A stretch of DNA of 64,000 nt from Cyclobacteriaceae bacterium. Lineage in GTDB: Bacteria > Bacteroidota > Bacteroidia > Cytophagales > Cyclobacteriaceae. The notes under the pieces are model-generated. The model worked only from the letters and a program-made list of their open reading frames with translations. It was not told where the DNA came from and did no database searches. A program made the position numbers and the translations under genes. Below are positions 51,408 to 60,309 of this stretch, piece by piece (within the stretch, counting starts at the first letter, position 1; each line of letters starts with the position of its first letter). Where the stretch lies: the NCBI GenBank assembly GCA_028285445.1, contig JANQPQ010000040.1, forward strand, positions 1 through 64,000. The letters are read 5' to 3'.

Positions 51408-51689
51408 CAGATCTGCCACCCAACAGTTTTCCTGCGTTCAGGATACCATCTTTGTTTATTCATTTACTCGCGCTCATGATTGATTCAAAAGGAGCTCGTG
51501 AATCTCGAAGACTCGATTTCTTTTGCTTGACCAAAGGGTTTAGAAGAAACGAACCAAAGAAAAGTCAAGGCCCCGCCGAAACTCGGCCGCCAGTTGCGGC
51601 CTCAGACAACGCCGTGGCCAAACTGTCTGCAAGTGAAACCAGAGTCTCGAATTGTTCTTTCAACAGTGGGAATCGAAAAAATACAACCA
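51408..51689. other. Intergenic region with GC hairpin, possibly repeat-derived
   Basis: A ~280-bp gap containing GGCCGC-CAGTT-GCGGCC (51585-51601, perfect 6-bp stem). A frame through it reads like the spurious peptides seen in dispersed intergenic repeats (LDFFCLTKGFRRNEPKKSQG), and a TTG at 51594 would extend the next gene into it. I regard this extension as non-coding. Confidence 0.4.
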
Positions 51690-53198
51690 GTGAAAAACAT
51701 AATCTCATTGCTATTGCTCATCATTCTATTTCAATCATGTACAGAAGGTACAGAGAAATCGAATACTGATACTACAGCCGAATTAATTGAGAATACAGAA
51801 ACTGGCCTCACCACAGCAGTACGAATAGAAGGCGATTCAACCTGGTCTATTGAGGAACGAATGAAACACTACGGTATTCCTGGTGTGAGTGTAGCCGTAA
51901 TAAACAATGGAAAAATCGTGTGGGCAAAAGGATACGGTATCATGGACAGGGAGAGTAGAGCTCCTGTAACCAGCCAAACACTTTTTCAGGCCTCAGCACT
52001 TAGTATTCCTGTTAGTGCTTACGCTGCACTTCGTATGGTAGAACAAGGTAAAGTTTCATTAGATGAGAACATTAACAGCTACTTGCAATCATGGCAATTA
52101 CCAGACAATGAGTTTACCAAAGAAAAGAAAGCGACCATAAGAAATCTCTTAAATCATTCCGCAGGAATAAACCTGCATGCAACTCCCGGGTATAGTACAG
52201 ATTCAGTCATACCAACACTGATTGAGGTATTAGATGGCACTCCTCCCGCTAAGAATGAACCACTTGCCGTCAATAAAGAACCTGACGAAAGCTATTACAT
52301 TTCATACCCTGGCTATGGGATCATTCAACAAATGATGATAGATGTTGAGGAAAGGGAATTTCCCGAGATCATGAATGACTTAGTGCTACAACCCTTAGGG
52401 ATGACCAACAGTACCTTTAATCCATCGCTTTCTCAAGAACAAATAACCAGAGCAGCAACTGCTTATTTGGCAGACGGCAACATGGTAAAGGGTAAGAGGT
52501 TTGTCAACCCGGTATTGGCCTCAGGTGGTTTGTGGACAACCCCAAGTGACCTGGCCAAATTCATAGTCCACCTTCAGCAAACCTTAAAAGGGAAGGGTGA
52601 TAGGGTTTTATCAAAAGAGATGACAGAATTAATGGTTACCCCACATAGTATTAGCAGTTATGGACCGGGCTCTGAATATGGGCTGGGAATTCAAATTTTC
52701 AAGAGAAAAGATGAGACCTACTTAAGACATTGGGGATGGAATAGGGGATTTTATGCGGAGATGATAGCGCATAGACACAAAGAGCATGGGGTGGTTGTGA
52801 TGACCAATTCCACTTTCCCGGAATTTAATGCAGAAGTGATTCGCGCTGTGGCCGGGGCGTACAAATGGAGGAATTATGTTCCGGTTCATAGCAGGGTGGA
52901 AGTTGAACAGTCTCTAGTAGATCAAATTACGGGTAGATATCAAGCCGATGAGACGCAGGTGGAAGTGTTTCAAGAGAACAACCTTATATTCATTAAAAGC
53001 ATCCAGCAAGAACGTACCGAAGAGCTAATCCCGATTTCAGATAACACTTTCGTCAGAAGAAATGCCAGTCGCTTGATTCAATTCAAGCCAGCTACTGATA
53101 ATGAAGGCATCAAATTGTTTTATCTGGATAGAAATGATGAAAGCATAATTTCAACCTTGGCTAAGGTGGATGGTGGCAACAACGAATCGGGGAACTAG
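51690..53198 (+). CDS. Serine-hydrolase-fold lipoprotein lacking its catalytic residues
   Basis: About 502 residues from a GTG at 51690, which gives lipoprotein signal MKNIISLLLLIILFQSC. The fold is that of beta-lactamase/CubicO-like hydrolases (VSVAVINNGKIVWAKGYGIM, LNHSAGINLH, LVLQPLGMTNSTF, GLWTTPSDLAKF, HWGWNRGFYAEMI). The nucleophile region reads Q-A-S-A-L-S-I-P-V where relatives have Q-A-A-S-I-S-K-P-V: Ala103 replaces Ser and Ile106 replaces Lys. The Tyr motif (Y-S-G/N) reads I-S-Y (YYISYPGYG). It is therefore probably a non-enzymatic binding protein. The C-terminal ~95 residues form an extra strand-rich domain. Confidence 0.8.
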   Translation: MKNIISLLLLIILFQSCTEGTEKSNTDTTAELIENTETGLTTAVRIEGDSTWSIEERMKHYGIPGVSVAVINNGKIVWAKGYGIMDRESRAPVTSQTLFQASALSIPVSAYAALRMVEQGKVSLDENINSYLQSWQLPDNEFTKEKKATIRNLLNHSAGINLHATPGYSTDSVIPTLIEVLDGTPPAKNEPLAVNKEPDESYYISYPGYGIIQQMMIDVEEREFPEIMNDLVLQPLGMTNSTFNPSLSQEQITRAATAYLADGNMVKGKRFVNPVLASGGLWTTPSDLAKFIVHLQQTLKGKGDRVLSKEMTELMVTPHSISSYGPGSEYGLGIQIFKRKDETYLRHWGWNRGFYAEMIAHRHKEHGVVVMTNSTFPEFNAEVIRAVAGAYKWRNYVPVHSRVEVEQSLVDQITGRYQADETQVEVFQENNLIFIKSIQQERTEELIPISDNTFVRRNASRLIQFKPATDNEGIKLFYLDRNDESIISTLAKVDGGNNESGN

Positions 53199-53231
53199 AG
53201 CGGTTATTCTAATACAAGAACGTTATTGATT

Positions 53232-54902
53232 ATGAACAAAATGAGACTATTGATATTGGCATGTGTCCTATCACTCAACTTTGCATTTGCTCAAGAAAAT
53301 AGCGCAAACAATTCCAATTATCCACCCTTAGCAGATCGCTATCTTGGTCAAAAGCCTCCAGGCTTAACTCCCCAAATATTTGCTCCGGGTATTGTTTCGA
53401 CGGAAGAGTATCTTGAAAGTGAGGTTTTGTTTTTGCCTGACATGTCAGAGCTCTCCTTCACCAGGTCTGATCTAGAATATAAAGATCCTGAATTCTTTGT
53501 GATGGAATATAAGAATCAGGAGTGGAGCAGGAAGTCTATTGATTCAGCTGTTATCGATAGTTATAAAGAGAGATTCAGCCCTAGTTTGTCAGAGATAAAA
53601 AGCCATGAGGTATTCCGGGATATTCCCATCATAGGTTTCTCAATCTCTTCTGCAAGAACGATATATTTCTATGTTTTAGATTTCAGTGATGGCAGTGGGC
53701 ATATGAGTTATTCCCGTCTTGTTAATGGCAAATATGAAAAGCCGATAAAAATGAGCAAGGCGATTAATACGGGAAAATATATTGCCCATCCATTTATTGC
53801 TCCAGATGAATCTTACTTGATGTGGGATGCTGAGAAAGATGGCGAAAGTACGCCTGACATCTATATTAGCTTCCGGCAGCCAGATGGTTCGTGGGGTGCA
53901 GCCATAAACATGGGAGATAAGATAAACACAGCACGCTATGAGCAACGCCCGAAAGTGACACCTGACGGAAAATATCTATTCTTTTGGAAGGGAGATGTAA
54001 AGGTTAGGGATGGAAGTACCTACGTGGAAGGAGGCCCTAATTGGGTGGACGCGAAAGTTATTGAGGAGCTAAGACCTAAATCAACTTCCTATCCAATTGC
54101 ATATTCATCAAAGGATGGTAATAGCAGGGAAATCTTCCTAACCGATATCGAAGGAAAGTCGAGGATCAAGATTACTGATTTTGAGGGGTCTGATGGCTAT
54201 CCCGATTGGTCACCAAACGGAAAGCGCATCGCTTTTTATGCCAAGTATGATAAGGGAAAAACATGGTCTGTGCATACCATGAATAGTGACGGTACGAATA
54301 GGAAAAGGTTGACTCAGGCAAAAAACAAATGGGACAGTTCACCCACGTGGTCTCCAGATGGAAAAAAGATTGCTTTTGCCAGAGAATACCTGGACTCGGC
54401 TGGAGATTGGCAAGAAGAAATCTGGATTATGAATGCTGATGGTAGCGAGCAAGTCCAACTAAAAACATTGATTGGAAGAGCTCCATGTTTTATGCAAGAC
54501 GGAAGAATACTCTTTCACTCCAAAACAGAAACGGGTGAGATTTGTATCGCCAATAGTGATGGAAGTAACATCATTACCTTAACCAACAATACAGCCAAAG
54601 ATATTCAGCCTAAGATTTCGCCTGATGGAAAGCAAATTGCATTTATTTCAGACCGCGATGGAAATCAAGAAGTTTATGTGATGAACATAGATGGATCAAA
54701 CCAAAAACGACTAACATATAATGCTGTTCCGGATTGGGATATCTGTTGGTCTCCAGATGGTTCCAAACTCCTTTTTGCATCTGACACTGGTGAAGATTTG
54801 GACCTTTATATGATGAATAAAGATGGTTCTTCATTAAAGGAGTTTATCGTCAATGGTTCTCAGCCATCCTGGTTCAATACAACTAAATATAACAGCAACT
54901 AG
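53232..54902 (+). CDS. Secreted TolB-like (PD40) beta-propeller protein
   Basis: About 556 residues. The ATG at 53232 gives signal MNKMRLLILACVLSLNFAFA-Q; a TTG at 53226 is less likely. An N-terminal half of unclear type (~25-270, with SPxESYLMWD-like and KVTPDGKYLFFWKGD blades) leads into classic PD40 blades: YPDWSPNGKRIAFYAKYDKG, PTWSPDGKKIAFAREY, ISPDGKQIAFISDRDGNQEV, CWSPDGSKLLFASDTGEDLD. Periplasmic/surface propellers of this kind bind peptides or sugars, or belong to the outer-membrane OmpA/TolB systems. It starts 33 bp after the dead hydrolase and may share its operon. Confidence 0.8.
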   Translation: MNKMRLLILACVLSLNFAFAQENSANNSNYPPLADRYLGQKPPGLTPQIFAPGIVSTEEYLESEVLFLPDMSELSFTRSDLEYKDPEFFVMEYKNQEWSRKSIDSAVIDSYKERFSPSLSEIKSHEVFRDIPIIGFSISSARTIYFYVLDFSDGSGHMSYSRLVNGKYEKPIKMSKAINTGKYIAHPFIAPDESYLMWDAEKDGESTPDIYISFRQPDGSWGAAINMGDKINTARYEQRPKVTPDGKYLFFWKGDVKVRDGSTYVEGGPNWVDAKVIEELRPKSTSYPIAYSSKDGNSREIFLTDIEGKSRIKITDFEGSDGYPDWSPNGKRIAFYAKYDKGKTWSVHTMNSDGTNRKRLTQAKNKWDSSPTWSPDGKKIAFAREYLDSAGDWQEEIWIMNADGSEQVQLKTLIGRAPCFMQDGRILFHSKTETGEICIANSDGSNIITLTNNTAKDIQPKISPDGKQIAFISDRDGNQEVYVMNIDGSNQKRLTYNAVPDWDICWSPDGSKLLFASDTGEDLDLYMMNKDGSSLKEFIVNGSQPSWFNTTKYNSN

Positions 54903-55188
54903 AGCCGAAAAATCAATCACACTTATATACGCTTAGAACTGAGTCCGCGATTGTGCCGACTTTCTATTGCTCCTAACTTTTCGCGTTGTTAGTTCAATTA
55001 ATAGGGCTAAAAGAGATTCCGGATATCCGCTGCGCTGCTTCCGGAATGACGTTTTGAAGGTGTTTAGGTGTTTGGGTTCTTCCCTGAATACTAACAAATT
55101 CCAACCCCGGTTGTAACCTTTTTACTACTTAATAGTATTAAATATTATTGTTTGCCTACATTTATACTATAAACTAGTAATAAAGACG
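54903..55188. other. Intergenic region with palindromic repeat and PadR operators
   Basis: Holds a dispersed-repeat-like palindrome ATTCCGGA (55016-55023) / TCCGGAAT (55040-55047) and two TACTA-N5-TAGTA sites (separate entry). No gene is seen in it. Confidence 0.6.
55123..55179. promoter_or_regulatory. Two PadR-type operator palindromes, 42-bp period
   Basis: TACTA-CTTAA-TAGTA (55123-55137) and TACTA-TAAAC-TAGTA (55165-55179): identical arms, different centres, exactly 42 bp apart (four helical turns). They flank an AT-rich stretch with promoter-like TTGTTTG and TACATTTA, and the second site ends 9 bp before the PadR start. The site pair is probably bound by this PadR protein for autoregulation. 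Confidence 0.72.
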
Positions 55189-55521
55189 ATGTCAGACTAT
55201 AAGATTGGTGAATTTGAAGAGATTGTGATGCTTACCGTGGGCATTTTACATGGCAATGCATACGGTGTAACCATCAAGGATGAAATCGAGAACAGAATGA
55301 AACGCAAGGTGACGGTAGGGGCCCTGCAAGTCACCCTAAGGCGGCTAGAAACAAAAGGACTACTAGACAGCCACCATGGAGATACGGAAGATGCCCGGCG
55401 GGGGAGACCCAAACTTTTCTTTTCCCTCACTGCATCCGGCAAGAATGTCCTGGTCAACATTCGTGAGAACCGTAACCAGCTTTGGGACGCGATGCCACAG
55501 ATAATCCTCGATCTCAAGTGA
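55189..55521 (+). CDS. PadR-family transcriptional regulator
   Basis: 110 residues, a minimal PadR winged helix: FEEIVMLTVGILHGNAYGVT, IKDEIENRMKRKVTVGALQV, TLRRLETKGLLDSH, then DARRGRPKLFFSLTASGKNV and a short dimerisation helix. It overlaps the next permease gene by 4 bp (GTGA). The PadR/MacB-type permease pair is a recurrent Cytophagales arrangement. Upstream twin palindromes indicate autorepression. Confidence 0.92.
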   Translation: MSDYKIGEFEEIVMLTVGILHGNAYGVTIKDEIENRMKRKVTVGALQVTLRRLETKGLLDSHHGDTEDARRGRPKLFFSLTASGKNVLVNIRENRNQLWDAMPQIILDLK

Positions 55522-58127
55522 AGGAACTAACTAATCCACCCAATCCGCCTAATCCACCGAGATTGTCATGGAACTTCCTGAAGTGGTTCTGCAAGCCAGA
55601 CTACCTACCTGATGTGGAAGGGGACCTGCTGCAGCTCTATGACCGCAGGGTTGAAAGTATGGGACGCATGAAGGCCGGCTGGCTCTTCACCCTCGATGTG
55701 CTGCTTCTATTTAGGCCTGGCATGATCCGATCAAAAATTCAATATCAAAAACTCAGAATAATGGACTTACTCCAACACAGTTTCAAAATATCGTTTCGGA
55801 ACTTTAATAAATACCGTAGCTCATTCTTAATCAATTTGCTGGGCCTCTCCACCGGGCTTGCCTGTGTGCTCTTCATCTTTCTATGGGTACAAGATGAATT
55901 GGCCATCGATCAATTTCACACCAAGGGAGACCGTCTGTATCAGCTCATGGAGAATGTAAAACAGGACGGCGGCATCATTACCCGAACCACAACCTCAGGC
56001 CCTACGTCTCCGGCGTTGATGGAAGATTTTCCAGAAATAGAACGGGCAGTATCCCTGACATGGGATAGTAGTGATGCCTTTTTTGTAGGGGAAAAAAGCG
56101 TGACGGCCTATGGCCATTATGCTCATGAAGGATTTTTCGAAATGTTCAGCTGGGAAGTGATCGCAGGTAATCCGGATGAGCTACTGAAAGACCCGAACAA
56201 CATTGTGATTTCAGAATCATTTGCCAAGAAATTGTTTGGAGATGCCAACCCAATTGGTCAAACCATTGAATACCGGGGCGAGTATCCTGTTAAAATATCC
56301 GGGGTTTTCAAAGACATTCCAGAGGCTTCCACTATCCGGTTCGAATATGTAATGCCGTTTGCCAAGTTCTTCGATGAATATGAGTGGGCGCAAAGCTGGA
56401 ACAATACCGCCTTTAGCACCTACATCTTGTTCAAAGAAGATGCTGACGTTGAGGCGTTTAATAATAAAGTATATGAGTACGTACGGGAAAAGACGGAAGG
56501 CAAGGGCAATCACCGTTCGCCCTTTGCTACGCTGTTTGGTGAACGCTATCTCCACAGTAAATATGAAAACGGGGTACTGGCAGGTGGCCGAATTGAGTAC
56601 GTGCAAATGTTTAGTGCCATCGCCTTATTCATTTTGCTTATTGCATGCATCAACTTCATGAACCTCTCGACGGCGCGTGCTTCCCGTCGTTTGAAAGAAA
56701 TTGGTGTAAAGAAGACGGTAGGTGCGGCTCGAAGCTCATTGATCATCCAATTCTTAAGCGAATCAATCCTTCTTATGTCAATCTCCATGTTGGCGGGCTT
56801 GGCAATTGTATGGTTGTTGCTGCCACAGTTCAACCTGATTACAGGGAAGACGCTGGCACTTGGTTTCACTTCCGAGCTTATTTCGGGAATCCTGATCATC
56901 TTATTCGGAGCGGGCTTAATCACGGGCAGCTACCCGGCTTTCTACTTATCCAAGTTCAAGCCTGATGTGGTATTGAAGGGCAGGCTAAATAGGTCTACCG
57001 GTGAAGCCTGGGCACGGAAAGGGCTGGTGACATTGCAGTTCACCTTATCTATCGTGCTCATCGTCTCCGTGATCGTCGTGTTTGAGCAAATACAGTTTAC
57101 CCAAAATAAAAACCTGGGCTACGAGAGAGACAATATCCTGATAATGGATGTAAATGGTGGTCTGTTTGATAGTTTGAAGTATCACACCTTCCTAAATGAA
57201 CTGTCGCAGGTTCCGAATGTGGTTGCTGCCTCTGGTGCAAACCACGACATGACCGGTAATAATGGGGGAACCTCCAACATCACCTGGCCTGGAAAGGATC
57301 CTAACGACCGCACAGAATTTGAGCGAATGTTGTGCAAGCAAGGTTTTATCGAAATGATGGACATGGAAATTGTGGATGGGCGATCATTCACAGAGGATTT
57401 CATGACTGATTGGAGTAAAATTATTCTCAATGAAGCTGCCATAGACTACATAGGTTTTGAAGACCCGATCGGAAAGAGTGTCCGACTGTTCAACCAGGAT
57501 GTGGAGATTATCGGTGTGGTGAAGAACTTCCATTTCGATTCCTTCCACGAGGAAGTGAAGCCGCTTTTCCTATCGCTGGAAGACGACGACACCTGGTACC
57601 TTATGGCTAAGCTTGCTACTGGCCACGAGAAAGAAGCGGTTGAAGCGATCGAAGAATTGCACAAGGCGATAAATCCGGGCTTTGAACTTCGATATCGATT
57701 CCTGGACGAAGACTACCAGCAGCTGTATGAAGCAGAAAACAGGGTTTCTGTTCTTTCAGGATACTTTGCTACAATTGCTGTGATCATCTCTTGCTTAGGC
57801 TTGTTTGGGCTGGCCTCATTCAGCCTCGAGCGTCGAAGCAAGGAAATCGGGATTCGAAAGGTTTTGGGTTCTTCTGAGCTAAGCCTCTCAAAGAAACTAG
57901 TGTATGACCTTACCAAAATGGTATTCATTGCAGTAATAATTGGTTTGCCTATTAGCTATCTGATTGCGGAGAACTGGCTACAGGGTTTTGCCTTTCGGAT
58001 CCCACTGGAAATTTGGTTTTTCGCAGCAGCAGGGTTCATTACATTGGCTATTGCGTTTATAACTGTCGGTTACCAGGCTATTAAGGCCGCAAAGTTGAAT
58101 CCTGTGCAGTTTTTGAAAGATGAATAG
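55518..58127 (+). CDS. MacB/FtsX-type ABC permease with N-terminal permease-prefix domain
   Basis: About 869 residues from a GTG at 55518 overlapping the PadR stop. The first ~75 residues are a permease-prefix domain (PPRLSWNFLKWFCKPDYLPD, VEGDLLQLYDRRVESMGRMK) ending in a short hydrophobic stretch, typical of the PadR-linked subgroup. Then come two MacB_PCD/FtsX halves: SFLINLLGLSTGLACVLFIF, ASRRLKEIGVKKTVGAARSS, and RRSKEIGIRKVLGSSELSLS near the end. The TTG at 55482 would extend it into PadR and is rejected. The function is probably export or envelope stress response, inferred from the family. Confidence 0.9.
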   Translation: MKELTNPPNPPNPPRLSWNFLKWFCKPDYLPDVEGDLLQLYDRRVESMGRMKAGWLFTLDVLLLFRPGMIRSKIQYQKLRIMDLLQHSFKISFRNFNKYRSSFLINLLGLSTGLACVLFIFLWVQDELAIDQFHTKGDRLYQLMENVKQDGGIITRTTTSGPTSPALMEDFPEIERAVSLTWDSSDAFFVGEKSVTAYGHYAHEGFFEMFSWEVIAGNPDELLKDPNNIVISESFAKKLFGDANPIGQTIEYRGEYPVKISGVFKDIPEASTIRFEYVMPFAKFFDEYEWAQSWNNTAFSTYILFKEDADVEAFNNKVYEYVREKTEGKGNHRSPFATLFGERYLHSKYENGVLAGGRIEYVQMFSAIALFILLIACINFMNLSTARASRRLKEIGVKKTVGAARSSLIIQFLSESILLMSISMLAGLAIVWLLLPQFNLITGKTLALGFTSELISGILIILFGAGLITGSYPAFYLSKFKPDVVLKGRLNRSTGEAWARKGLVTLQFTLSIVLIVSVIVVFEQIQFTQNKNLGYERDNILIMDVNGGLFDSLKYHTFLNELSQVPNVVAASGANHDMTGNNGGTSNITWPGKDPNDRTEFERMLCKQGFIEMMDMEIVDGRSFTEDFMTDWSKIILNEAAIDYIGFEDPIGKSVRLFNQDVEIIGVVKNFHFDSFHEEVKPLFLSLEDDDTWYLMAKLATGHEKEAVEAIEELHKAINPGFELRYRFLDEDYQQLYEAENRVSVLSGYFATIAVIISCLGLFGLASFSLERRSKEIGIRKVLGSSELSLSKKLVYDLTKMVFIAVIIGLPISYLIAENWLQGFAFRIPLEIWFFAAAGFITLAIAFITVGYQAIKAAKLNPVQFLKDE

Positions 58128-58332
58128 GTAAGCTGCTAGCTACAACTGATTTCCTTGGTGTAGCTTTTGACCACACCTGCATTTACATAGCTATTTCAGA
58201 AGATAGGGGAGGGGTAGTATAATACCACCCCTAGCACTTAGGGCACGCAAATAATCTTGTATGTCTCGAACATTTCCATTCTATTTGCGTATAATATACA
58301 CAAATAGGTTGTTCAATTAAAACACAGGCAAT

Positions 58333-59346
58333 ATGTTCGGATTTAATTATATCAAGTTTGACTCCATGAATCATGTCATTCTTTACAAGAATGGGAACGT
58401 AAAAAAAGAAGGGAGAGGGTTGGCTTTCTTCTACTTCTCTCCGAATTCTTCAATCGTATCTATACCCATGGAAAGTAATGACCTGCAATTTGTATTTAAG
58501 GAAACTACCAAAGACTACCAGGATGTAACAGTGCAAGGGCAGATAACCTACAAGGTTACTGACCCCAAACAGTTGGCCGAAAGTTTAGACTTCACTGTCA
58601 ACTCTCGGGGGCAATACCTGAAAGACGATCACGAGAAAATTCAACAGCGTATTATCAACGAAGCCCAAACTGCCAGCTCTGCCATTATTCAGCGCCTTAG
58701 TTTAAAAGAGGCCTTGCGGCAACTGGGGGAAATTGAAGAGAATATCTTCCAGAGTGTGCAAAAATCTAAGACAGTACAAATGCTTGGCTTGGAGATAATG
58801 AGTGTGAATGTGCTGGGTGTAACACCTAACCCAGAAATGGCCAGGGCCCTGGAAGCGCAAACAAGGGAGTCTTTGCAGAAAGAGGCTGACCAAGCGGTTT
58901 ATGAGCGTAGAAATTTCGCCGTAGAACAGGAGCGTATGATCAAAGAGAGTGAGCTTAATACGGAAATTGCCGTGGAAGAAAAGCAAAAGCAAATTGCTGA
59001 AAAGCAAATGGAAACAGAGGTGGTTAAACAAGAAAATGAGCAAGAGTTGAAGGAAATGGGCATGAAGTCTGACATTTCTTTAGAAGAGAAAAAGCAGCAG
59101 CTGATTGACCTCAAAGTGAAGAATGAAAAGAAAGAGGCCGACGCCAAAGAGTACGTGCTGCAGGCTTCCCTCAATCCTTACAAAGAACTAGATTGGAAGA
59201 CCTTGATGGCCATCAACTCTCGAGGCGTTCACGCCAAAGATAACATTGCACTGGCCTTCAGAGAACTGGCAGAAAACGCGGAAAAGATTGGCAGCGTGAA
59301 CATATCTCCTGAGCTTTTAGATTCTATTATGAATAGCAAGAAGTAG
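58333..59346 (+). CDS. SPFH/Band 7 (flotillin-like) protein without membrane helix
   Basis: 337 residues. The SPFH core is at ~10-185 (HVILYKNGNVKKEGRGLAFF, YQDVTVQGQITYKVTDPKQL, LGLEIMSVNVLGVTPNPEMA), followed by a long charged coiled coil (~185-275; AVEEKQKQIAEKQMETEVVK) and a C-terminal segment (~280-337). No N-terminal transmembrane helix is obvious, unlike most flotillins; membrane contact may be through the SPFH face. It lies 6 bp upstream of the NAD-kinase-like gene, a clear operon. Confidence 0.88.
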   Translation: MFGFNYIKFDSMNHVILYKNGNVKKEGRGLAFFYFSPNSSIVSIPMESNDLQFVFKETTKDYQDVTVQGQITYKVTDPKQLAESLDFTVNSRGQYLKDDHEKIQQRIINEAQTASSAIIQRLSLKEALRQLGEIEENIFQSVQKSKTVQMLGLEIMSVNVLGVTPNPEMARALEAQTRESLQKEADQAVYERRNFAVEQERMIKESELNTEIAVEEKQKQIAEKQMETEVVKQENEQELKEMGMKSDISLEEKKQQLIDLKVKNEKKEADAKEYVLQASLNPYKELDWKTLMAINSRGVHAKDNIALAFRELAENAEKIGSVNISPELLDSIMNSKK

Positions 59347-59352
59347 CAGCAA

Positions 59353-60291
59353 ATGCATTTTGACAAGGCAATCATAATTCGTGATAAGACAAGGCTTGAG
59401 CAACTGATTGAGCGGTTCAACTCAAAGGCTCAAGCCAAGTTTTATATTGAAAGCTCAGGTGGCAACTTTGAGCAGTACGAGCAAGAGCATCACACATTTT
59501 ATGCTTCGCTTAAAACGACACAGGAGGCTGTAGCTACCTGGTACAAACCCAAGGTGGTTGACCGCTCGTTCCTGCCAACTTATATTTTTAGTGAGAAAGA
59601 CCTGATTGTGGTGATTGGACAAGACGGCCTGGTCGCCAATACCGCCAAGTACGTGAATGAATTACCAATTCTTGCCATCAACCCCGACCCCGAACAGTAC
59701 GATGGAGTATTACTGCCATTCAGTTGCGACAATATAGAGAACGGTATCAGCGACCTGCAAAGTGATAGACATCAACTGAAACGAATTACCATGGCAGAGG
59801 CCAAGCTCCATGATGGGCAGCGGCTACTAGCCTTCAACGATTTCTATATTGGGGCAGCTTCGCATGTCTCATCCCGCTACCAAATCAGCTTTAACGGAGT
59901 TACCGAAAACCAATCTTCCAGCGGCATTATTGTATCTACCGGCGCTGGGTCTACCGGTTGGCTCAGTTCTATCTTTAATATGGCCTATAATGTGCAGCGA
60001 TCTTCTAACAAGCATGAAAAACACCATCAAATCGATCTGGACTGGGAGGCTGAACAATTGATTTTCGTAGTAAGAGAGCCTTTCCTCAGTAAAGTGACGC
60101 AAACTGGCATTGGCTATGGATCCCTAACCCGGAATAAGAGACTAAAGGTAGAATCAAAGATGGCTACCAACGGAGTGATATTTAGTGACGGTATAGAGTC
60201 TGACTTCCTGATTTTCAATACCGGTAGTTCGGTTGAGATAGGCATCGCCGCGGAGAAAGCGAATCTGGTATTGGGAAACTATGAAGATTAA
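59353..60291 (+). CDS. Divergent NAD kinase-like protein
   Basis: 312 residues with the NAD kinase/diacylglycerol-kinase-like fold. VVIGQDGLVANTAKY aligns with the GGDGT nucleotide loop (Asp kept; second Gly is Gln and Thr is Leu). LAFNDFYIGAAS stands for the NE-D region, GIIVSTGAGSTGWLSS for the STPTGSTAY motif, and the C-terminal strands are typical. The changed loop leaves activity uncertain: NAD phosphorylation, another nucleotide, or ligand binding only. It is paired with an SPFH scaffold protein, suggesting membrane-located NAD(P) metabolism. Confidence 0.75.
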   Translation: MHFDKAIIIRDKTRLEQLIERFNSKAQAKFYIESSGGNFEQYEQEHHTFYASLKTTQEAVATWYKPKVVDRSFLPTYIFSEKDLIVVIGQDGLVANTAKYVNELPILAINPDPEQYDGVLLPFSCDNIENGISDLQSDRHQLKRITMAEAKLHDGQRLLAFNDFYIGAASHVSSRYQISFNGVTENQSSSGIIVSTGAGSTGWLSSIFNMAYNVQRSSNKHEKHHQIDLDWEAEQLIFVVREPFLSKVTQTGIGYGSLTRNKRLKVESKMATNGVIFSDGIESDFLIFNTGSSVEIGIAAEKANLVLGNYED

Positions 60292-60309
60292 TTGTCGGGA
60301 AAGATAGGC

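Noticed and set aside
51594-51689. Longer start (TTG at 51594) for the serine-hydrolase-fold gene
   Set aside because: It adds a non-signal extension through a hairpin and repeat-like sequence; GTG at 51690 gives a clean lipoprotein signal.
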